Shown piece after piece: positions 57,020-64,000 of a stretch of DNA of 64,000 bases; the first letter of the stretch is position 1, and each line of letters starts with the position of its first letter. The stretch spans positions 18,042,212-18,106,211 of the forward strand of contig JAKZAP010000021.1 in assembly GCA_023053575.1 (NCBI GenBank). The letters are read 5' to 3'. Origin of the DNA: Branchinecta lynchi. Taxonomy: Eukaryota > Arthropoda > Branchiopoda > Anostraca > Branchinectidae. Below the pieces are notes generated by a model. That model saw only the letters and a program-made list of their open reading frames with translations. It had not been told where the DNA came from and did not search any database. The position numbers and the translations under genes are program-made.

Positions 57020-57342
57020 GACTACTCAACGACTATTCTTAAGGCAGTCTGTTCGTGTCCCTGATATGCCTACCAAATTCCATCTTCCTAGTACCGAACT
57101 CGCGGGATCACCTAATTCCCCCCCCCCAAACTCCCGCCACAGTGCCCGAATCCGGTCCGGTTCTCTCAACGATGTATCTAGGACTTGTGCTTGTTCTTCC
57201 GACCAAGTTTCGTCCCGATCCCTCCACTCTAAGCGTCTCCCAAGATTTCCGGTTCCCCCCTCCAGCTCCCCCCAAAGTCACCGGATCCGGTCGGGATTTT
57301 AAGTGGGTCGTCTAAGGCACGAGATCTCTCCAAACGTCATTG
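57020..57342 (+). mobile_element. TGGCACTTG family copy 4, left part
   Basis: Units with CCTGATATGCCTACCAAATT, CACAGTGCCCGAATCCGGTC and CACCGGATCCGGTCGG match copies 1 and 2. The copy breaks off at CATTG (57338-57342), where the hairpin-bounded element begins, and resumes at 60018. Confidence 0.75.
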
Positions 57343-60017
57343 TGTTGCGAGAGCAACACTTTAGTTTTGTCCTGTTTTTTTTTTTCCTATGCCGCCGATT
57401 TCATTTTATTCCTGGTAATTGTTAAGGGTCTAACCTGTGCGGTTTTTACGGAAAGTGTGGACCTTATGCCGGATTGATGAATATGACATTACATTTCGGA
57501 AAGCTCCGTAGAACTCTTGCCTGGGGCCAAAAGTTATAAAGCCTATGCCAGAGAGGACTATCTGAAGTTGTGCAGCCAACCTTTCGTTTGATCAAACCAT
57601 GTTTCTGCTTTCGAGTGGAAAGCTCCGCTCTAGCACGCAAGCAGGCAGAAACCAGTTTCAAATTGAAGATGGATTAAAATCTGGTGTTAAATATACTGTT
57701 AGATCTGGTTAAAAATCTAAAAAAGATCTGGTAAATATAGTGTTAAAATCTGGTTTAAATATAAGTGTTAAATATATGCGGCAGTTACCCGGCCCCATAG
57801 CCAACATATATTCTTTGAGTGATAAATAGAAAAATCTAGAGCAAACCAAAAAGTGGCTTTTTACCACGGGTCCGAAAGTGCTGCCATCTATTTTTTATAT
57901 CCATTTGTGTTCGCGATTTCAGCTGAGTTTATCATTCGTTTTTTTGCACTTGGGTGTGCGGTAGAGAAATGGTATCAGATGTACATCTTAAACTTTAGAA
58001 CTTCTCTCCTTGCTAAAGAAATTGGAGCTTATCCTTTGCTCCTTTCTAAGTGGTGACGTTAGAAAGTTGGCCTACGGCAAAAAAGTCAACTTTTGAACTA
58101 AGGCAGGTAGATTTTTTTTTTTCAACGGCAATCGATAGCCGTTGATGAGCTGATCAAAGTATATGGCATCTGTTTTTTGGTACAAAGATTCCTTCGTGAG
58201 ATACACCAGTTTGAAAGTTTCAAGGGGTTGACAACTTCAGTAGGAATGTACACACGAAACCAACAATAGGCGATACCAGCTGTGAGACATGTAGGGGACT
58301 TATAGGCGACAGTCGATATATGTTAGCTCATAATCATCTTCGGCAATGAGGGGTTTGCAGCTTTTGCCAGTTGGTGTATCTGTGATTTGTTTCCGGTGTA
58401 TTCGATGGTAAGAACAATTTGGTTCCCAATTGTAAAACATGCAAGGGACTTGTAAGTAATAAGCGGCTGTTATGCTACAAAAATCTTCAGCGATGAGGGG
58501 TTTGCAACTTTTGCTACCTGGTGTACCCATTATTTTTATCCGGTGAACTTGATGTCTATCATGGGAGAGGGACTTGTAAGTAAGAATCGGTTCACGAGGG
58601 GCTAGAATTTTGTGCAAATTGTTGCATATTGGATTCGATTTATGTAAATCTGACGGTAAGAAAGTTTGTATCGATGGTCTATCACTGTAACCTAGGATTA
58701 ACTGTTTCCGCAGCGGGTACAAACGATAATGTAAAACAATGAGGTAGTTTTGTAATGGTATTTTGATCCTGAAAAGTTACGGATAGCTTTATACTACCAA
58801 CTAGATTATTTAAGATATTGTTCCAAGTTTTCATCCGTCACGATGTCTACGATTGAAAAGGATAAAGTTCAACTGACTGCGAAGTCAATTTAGTCCCTTT
58901 TTCCGATATTCTTTTGTTGTTGTTAGGGCAATCGATAGCCCTTGATGAGCTGATCAAAGTATATGTCATCCATTTTTTTTAACAAAAATCCTTCATGAGA
59001 TAAACTAGTTTGAAAGTTTCAAGGGGTTGACAACTTCAGGAGTAAGGTACACACTGAAACCAAAAACAGGCGATACCAGTTGTGAGACATGTAAGGGACT
59101 AGTAAGCAACAGTCAACTGTTAGCTCATAATCATCTTCGGCAATGAGGAGTTTGCAGCTTTTGCTAGTTGGTGTACCTGTTATTTGTTTCCGGTGTATTC
59201 GATGGTAAGAACACTTTTGTTCCCAATTGTAAGACATGCATGGGGCTTGGAAGTAATAATCGGCTGTTATGCTACCTGTTATTTGTTTCCGGTGTATTCG
59301 ATGGTAAGAACAATTTTGTTCCCAATTGTAAGACATGCATGGGACTTGTAAGTAATAATCGGCTGTTATGCTACAATCATCTTCAGCGATGAGGGGTTTG
59401 CAACTTTTGCTAGCTGGTGTACCCATTATTTGTTTCCCGTGAACTTGATTTCTATCACGGGAGAGGGACTTGTAAGTAGGAATCGGTTCACGAGGGGCTA
59501 GAAATTTTTGCAAATTAGTGCACATTGTATTCGATTTCTGTAAATATGACGGTAAGAAAGTTTGCATCGATGGTCTATCACTATAACCTAGGATTAACCG
59601 TTTGCGCAAGGGGTACAAACGATAATGTAAAACAATGAGGTAGTTTCGTAATAATTGATAGCGTCATCTATGGTATTTTAATCCTGAAAAGTTAAGGATA
59701 GCTTTATAATACCAACTACATTATATAAGATATTGTTCCAAGTTTTCATCCGTCACGATGTCGACGGATTGAAAAGGATAAAGTTCAACTGACCGCAAAT
59801 TCAATTTAGTCCCTTCTTCCGATATTGTTTTATTGTTGTTTTTACAACGCTAAAGAATATCTTTTAATTGATCATGTGATTCTTCTTTTTAGAACAAACC
59901 GTTTTAAAAGCTTCGATAAGTTGACAACTCCAGCATTTAACCGAAAGCGAAGAAACAAAACCGAAGTGTTGCTCTCGCAACACTTCACGTTGCCAAGGCA
60001 ACGTAGGTCTAGTTTTT
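57343..60017. mobile_element. Hairpin-bounded tandem element, 2.7-kb copy with CATTG target duplication
   Basis: It starts TGTTGCGAGAGCAACACTTT and ends after GTGTTGCTCTCGCAACAC and AACGTAGGTCTAGTTTTT. CATTG occurs on both sides (57338-57342, 60018-60022), where an uninterrupted family copy has a single TCATTAAGATCCG. The first 500 bp match 37563-38170. The rest is one to two passes of the tandem segment seen in the 4.7-kb copy, including an internal 140-bp duplication around 59200-59400. A minus-strand frame of 199 codons (59019-59618) has two related units with KSCKPLIAEDD and a CSYHRIHRKQITG stretch; no known domain is visible. Confidence 0.8.
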
Positions 60018-60270
60018 CATTGCTATCCGATCACCCGTTCAAAAGCTATAAATACCTCAAGATTCCGGATTCCTCTCCGTCCACTCCCCCAACGATGCTC
60101 GGATCGGGGAAATGATGCAACAATCATTTGGGGTCACTGATATGCCTGCCAAGTTTGATCGTCCTAGCGTATGCGGAAGTGCCCGAACTAGCAAAATCCG
60201 GACCGATCGACGGACGGACAGAAATTGCGATCGCTACATGGCACTTGGCCGAAAGGCAAGTGCCATAATA
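60018..60270 (+). mobile_element. TGGCACTTG family copy 4, right part
   Basis: It resumes at ATCCGATCACCCGTTCAAAA, continues through CCGACGGACGGACAG-type sequence and ends in the hairpin ATGGCACTTG..CAAGTGCCAT (60237-60267), like copies 1 and 2. Confidence 0.78.
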
Positions 60271-60884
60271 ACATGTCAAAAATGGCTAAGAAGGCAACCA
60301 AAGTTTCGGCGTTCGGCTGAATACAGGGTCGCACATGGATGCATGTTTTCATTGATTATTTCCCCCCCCTTCTCCGGATGTAGAAAAATATTTTAAGATC
60401 TGGGCAGTGAATAAACTTCAAAGAAATTGTAAATTCCAAGGTAAAGTCTCGAACAATTCTGGTATAATCTTGGAGCTGTCCCTCCCCACCCCCTCGCTCT
60501 ACAAGGAAGGGCTCGTGATGCCCCTGGGTCTACTGTAAAACCAGTCAGGGTTTCAAACTCAGTGACTATGGTGTCAAAACGAACCGTCAAATATAGGCCA
60601 AAATCAAATGGTCAAATGAGAATCTTCTGCAGATGGCGCGCGGGAATTTTTCCATCCCATCCGTTACATTGCAAGATAGGCGAGTTAGACCTCTTATATT
60701 ACTATCATGATACTCTGTGGCCTGAACAGTACTGTCGGTACTGGGTACTTTCAGAGATTCGCCACAAACGAATTGCTTAATCAATATGTAATATCAAACA
60801 AAAATGTTGCGACATTTTGACACTGACATTGCTAAGATTTGTTGGTCCGATGACTTCAATTCTACACAAGTTGTATTTTCATCG

Positions 60885-61085
60885 TGTCTGCCTCACGTGC
60901 CTCATGTCTGCCTCACATGCCTCATGCCTGCCTCACGTGCCTCATGTCTGCCTCACGTGCCTCATGTCTGCCTCACGTGCCTCATGTCTGCCTCACGTGC
61001 CTCATGTCTGCCTCACGTGCCTCATGTCTGCCTCACGTGCCTCATGCCTGCCTCACGTGCCTCATCTGCCTCTGCCTCATGGTGT
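60885..61085 (+). repeat. 20-bp minisatellite with CACGTG, locus 2
   Basis: The same unit as at 56605-56790, here about nine copies, on the same strand. It is followed by GCCTCATGGTGTACACG and GCGCAACCCCTCGCTGTATA, the reverse complement of the sequence that precedes locus 1. It then joins GTGGGTCCCAAATAAATATT. Confidence 0.9.
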
Positions 61086-61383
61086 ACACGAAATCGGTCA
61101 TTGCGCAACCCCTCGCTGTATAGTGGGTCCCAAATAAATATTATATATAATATATTATTATATGATGATTTCGGAAAATGAGGATTTCACCATGATAGTT
61201 CGAAAAGAATAAAAGCGATATCTATCTATCCAAATGGGGAGGAGGCGCCCGTATTCAGGAATCTATTAGGCCTATAAAATTATTTTTGTCTGTTTCGGGG
61301 GGGGGGCAACCCCCTAGCCCCTCCCGGATACGGCTCTGGGAGGAGGATATTTTTAAGCCACATGAACAACTCGGGCAACGTAC

Positions 61384-61515
61384 CTCGTATTTCTGTCCTG
61401 ATCTCTGATCTTTTTCTCCATTTCTGCGTCACTCAGAGTTTCAATGAAAGGAGACCATTGGTCGGCGTCGGCAGGGAGTCTGAATGGCATCTCCACAATA
61501 GGCAATGGGTTTTCA
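61384..61515 (-). CDS. Orphan coding exon of an unidentified minus-strand gene
   Basis: This 132-nt exon has a strong acceptor (TTATCTTTTCAG) and donor (TACGAG|GTACGT). It encodes [20 protein letters not shown], then [20 protein letters not shown] and RNTR. Enter and exit phases are equal (two bases before, two after), so the exon is skippable without frameshift. The high charge and lack of stops look like real coding sequence. I do not recognise the protein, and no neighbouring exon was found within the window. Confidence 0.5.
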
Positions 61516-61775
61516 CTGAAAAGATAAATCAAGAGTAATAATAATGACCAAGAGTAAAAGATGACCAACTTTTATAAAAAAGGTTTGGTAGCCCTCCAAA
61601 CCCACAACCTGTACCCATTTTTTAACAAGTGAATAAAATAGTGCGTACATAATTGTAACTTAATTGTCGACATCGTGTGTATTTTGTATAGTATTTATGT
61701 GTTAATGAATGGACCAGATGGTTTAGGCATAGTTCCTTTTATACATTATTTTGTACTCCTTAGTTCTGAGGGAAA

Positions 61776-61796
61776 TAAATAAATAAATAAATAATT
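61776..61796. repeat. (AAAT)n microsatellite
   Basis: AAATAAATAAATAAATAAAT is a simple repeat, possibly a retroposon tail. Confidence 0.8.
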
Positions 61797-61867
61797 AACT
61801 GTATTTCGAGGGCTCTAACATAGGAGGATACAGTAACAAGTATCACGAATACAAACGTAACTATGAT

Positions 61868-62000
61868 GAGCGTGTTCCCAACCTTGTAATAATATTATAT
61901 TTGACGGTGTAAAATGGATAGTCAGCTACATTTTATTAGAGCTATATTTCGGCCCTTCTTGGCAAGGGTCTCTTCAAGCGGCTCATGCTGGCAAATGAAA
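61868..62000. mobile_element. TAA-MITE left end joined to a GGCCC-type foldback piece
   Basis: GAGCGTGTTCCCAACCTTGT is a left terminus of the MITE at 33437. It stops after about 27 bp, where ATTATATTTGACGGTGTAAA, AGTCAGCTACATTTTATTAG and ATTTCGGCCCTTCTTGGCAA of the foldback family begin. The MITE was probably broken by the foldback insertion. Confidence 0.6.
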
Positions 62001-62198
62001 TTTTGGAATAACAATAAAAGATTCTTTCTTAAATATCTGAGTTTGTAAACTTTTTCTCTGAAAACTGGTTATATATATATATATATCGTTTATTCACCAA
62101 AATAGCAAAGATAGCTAGCAAAGGTAAGTCAACATAACACTTTCAACTGGATATAAAATGGCCAATGACCAATGACAAATACTACCAGATAAACACGC

Positions 62199-63200
62199 CT
62201 AAGAACTATTAAAAGAACGAACAAAGTACGGCACAAACGAGTTAACATATCTTTCAGTTGCATCCGCTGGATAATTTGTTAATTTAGCTTTGTTTGAGTG
62301 GGTTTGAGTACGCGTGTTGGGCCTGTTTTTATTTTGTTCAACATACTCAGAATTTAGACATTTGTGGCCAAAACTTATTGTTAAATGGTGCCTACGTTGC
62401 TCAAGGGAAGGGAGACCGAGACTTGAAAGGCTCTCTTCATAACTAACGTACACTGGGCCCAGGATAATCTTAATTGCTCTTTTCTGGATTAGCTCCAGTC
62501 TACTGGATTGCTCCTTAGTCAGACCGGGATGCCATACCTTGCAACAATATTCAAGACAAGGTCTGACTAACAGCAATAAATTAGGAGTAATTGTTTCACG
62601 GGAATCTTAAATCTCCTCAGGACCGAGAAAGATTTCAGTAGATGCGACCCATTTCTAACAAGAGCGTCAATGTGAGTATTCCATTTGAGGTCACTCTAGA
62701 TATACACACCAAGTAATTTGACACAGTTTTGTGTACTCAAACCAACATCTTCAATAACCGGAACATCTTTCTTGAGGAACGAAAATCTCATAACAACACT
62801 CTTCACGCTGCTTACCGTTAATTTAACTCGGCTTAGTTCGGGCTGGAGATTTTCGTAAATATCACTGAGCGTAGTTGTATGATCAGAATGATTTGAAAGG
62901 TTTCTGAATGAAAGCACAGATAGGTCATCAGCAAATTTAAAAGGTCACGAACTGAAGTTAAAATACGATTAAAAACAATCAAAAAAGACAATAGTCCTAG
63001 CTTAGTCCCCTGCGGCGATCCACAGTCTATGTCCAAGAATTCGGAAACATCACCGTTTGGTAGTTGCACACACTGTTCTGTATCAGATAAAAAAAAACTA
63101 GCTAACATACGTAATACAAATTTACTAGCCCCCATGTCACCAGCCTCATGAATAGCCACCTGGTGGTCTAAACTATCAAATGCCTTTACAGTTGGAGTTA
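62199..63200 (-). pseudogene. Decayed non-LTR reverse transcriptase fragment
   Basis: Pieces of a reverse transcriptase appear in order on the minus strand but in different frames. They are AFDSLDHQVA near 63190, FLDIDCGSPQGTKLG near 63010, FADDLSVLSF (catalytic FADD) near 62930, VKLLGVYI near 62700 and RPCLEYCCKVWHPGLTKEQS near 62560. Frameshifts between the pieces and a stop after GVYI show that it is inactive. The CLEYCCxVWHP block is common in CR1/Jockey-like elements. It is not a copy of the intact element at 10-14 kb. Confidence 0.8.
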
Positions 63201-63404
63201 AACCTGGTGCTGTGATTCCATTCTGGACACGGTTACTCTTTTTGTTGTTCTATTGAGTCTCCGAAAGGGTAGAGATTCTTCTGCACTTTGGTTTTAGAGT
63301 CACCTGTCTCTTCTTCTTCTTTCAAGATAAGATGGATACTTGTCGGCGGCATGAATGGGCGATTTGTAGTTCCGTACTTCGGTGATCGATGTTCTTTCAG
63401 CCCA

Positions 63405-63482
63405 AGCTGACTGCGAATCATATTTGACGGTCCAAATCTGTTTTGCACCGTCAAATATGATTCGCAGTCAGCTTGGGATGAA
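63405..63482. mobile_element. Palindromic end pair of the CAGTCAGCTTGGG foldback family
   Basis: CCCAAGCTGACTGCGAATCA and its inverse TGATTCGCAGTCAGCTTGGG flank TATTTGACGGTCC / GCACCGTCAAATA. The same right-end word is at 48283 and 50095. Confidence 0.7.
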
Positions 63483-63489
63483 GGAACAT

Positions 63490-63897
63490 CCTTCTAACAA
63501 TAGTAACTATTAGTTACTATTTCCGTTCCAGCCTCACCAAAAGTTACTACGCTGACCGTTCCAATTTTCTCGAAACAGTAACGATTTGCTTACCATGCTC
63601 GGGAGTGTAGTAAGCGTTGTAACTATGGATATTTATTCAAACAATGTTTACAACGGATACGTCAGCTATGATTCTTCATCAGCAATATTTCGGCCCTTCT
63701 TGGCAAGGGTCCTCGTCAGGCTGTCAATCCTCTGGTTTAATTTATCTACGTAACTATGGATCTCTGTAATGTGATTGGTGGATACCCCGTGAAGTGATAT
63801 TTTTGCGGAAAATTGAAAAATGCATTCCAGCATTGACGCTAAGAAGTCAAAATTCGTGACGTCATGCGTAGTAACTACGGTAAGTAGGATGGAACAC
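63490..63897. mobile_element. TAA-type MITE, copy with a nested 119-bp insertion
   Basis: It aligns with 33437-33741 from AACAATAGTAACTATTAGTT to GTAAGTAGGATGGAACAC, with the first ~20 bp missing. It is interrupted at 63631-63749. Confidence 0.8.
63631..63749 (-). mobile_element. 119-bp GGCCC-type retroposon-like insert with 12-bp target duplication
   Basis: GTAACTATGGAT flanks it exactly on both sides (63619-63630, 63750-63761), and the uninterrupted MITE at 33590 has only one such site. The insert reads TGTTTACAACGGATACGTCA, then ATATTTCGGCCCTTCTTGGC and AAGGGTCCTCGTCAGGCTGT. On the minus strand it ends TTTGAATAAAT, resembling an A-rich tail. A duplication this long suggests retroposition rather than a cut-and-paste transposon. 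Confidence 0.8.
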
Positions 63898-63939
63898 AAT
63901 CGATATTCTACAACTGATTAATTATTTTTGTTTCTCTCT

Positions 63940-64000
63940 GAGCGTGGTCCACCCTACTAACATCACGAATTCTGGCTTTTTGCCGTCAATGCTGTAACGA
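63940..64000. mobile_element. TAA-type MITE, reverse copy running off the right edge
   Basis: GAGCGTGGTCCACCCTACTA followed by ATCACGAATTCTGGCTTTTT and GCCGTCAATGCTG is the reverse complement of the right end of the copy at 33437-33741. Confidence 0.7.

Noticed and set aside
60804..61181. Cysteine/histidine-rich repeat protein in three frames
   Set aside because: All three frames of a 20-bp minisatellite are open, so the peptide is a repeat by-product. No start context or neighbouring exons support a gene.
62199..63200. Active reverse transcriptase gene
   Set aside because: The conserved motifs fall in different frames with stops between them, so it is a relic.

Overview
This is animal nuclear DNA. 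The evidence is an eleven-exon protein gene with GT-AG introns of 1.4 to 5.5 kb, a CCHC/APE-type non-LTR retrotransposon, a tRNA-derived SINE and dense families of small inverted-repeat transposons. It looks like a repeat-rich invertebrate; I cannot name the species or phylum from the sequence alone.

The left half (about 1.5-30.6 kb, minus strand) is one gene: the N-terminal 1416 codons of a SRCAP/Domino (Swr1-type) chromatin-remodelling ATPase. The start codon and eleven coding exons are present. They carry the HSA domain, an acidic linker, the first helicase lobe, the long INO80-family insertion and the second lobe as far as motif VI. All reading phases match across the splice sites. The C-terminal part lies beyond the left edge. 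The introns hold a complete-looking two-ORF non-LTR retrotransposon (about 10.0-14.1 kb, opposite strand), a roughly 188-bp satellite (3.1-4.8 kb), a SINE, several MITEs with recognisable target duplications, and foldback elements.

The right half (30.6-64 kb) has no confidently identified gene apart from one orphan exon of an unknown minus-strand gene (61384-61515). It is a mosaic of nested repeats: TTAA-, TA- and TAA-flanked inverted-repeat elements; a 2.7-kb and a 4.7-kb member of a family bounded by the hairpin GTGTTGCGAGAGCAACAC; a family ending in the hairpin TGGCACTTG..CAAGTGCCA; elements carrying a roughly 137-bp internal minisatellite; foldback elements sharing the core TTTCGGCCCTTCTTGG; and decayed non-LTR reverse transcriptase fragments. 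Several insertions can be ordered in time because one element interrupts another with a visible target duplication (57.3-60.0 kb, 54.0-54.4 kb, 63.6-63.75 kb).

I found no operon, prokaryotic gene, CRISPR array or host tRNA/rRNA gene. The most unusual material is the set of non-autonomous, hairpin-bounded elements with internal tandem repeats in the right half. All family assignments come from reading the sequence, not from database searches.
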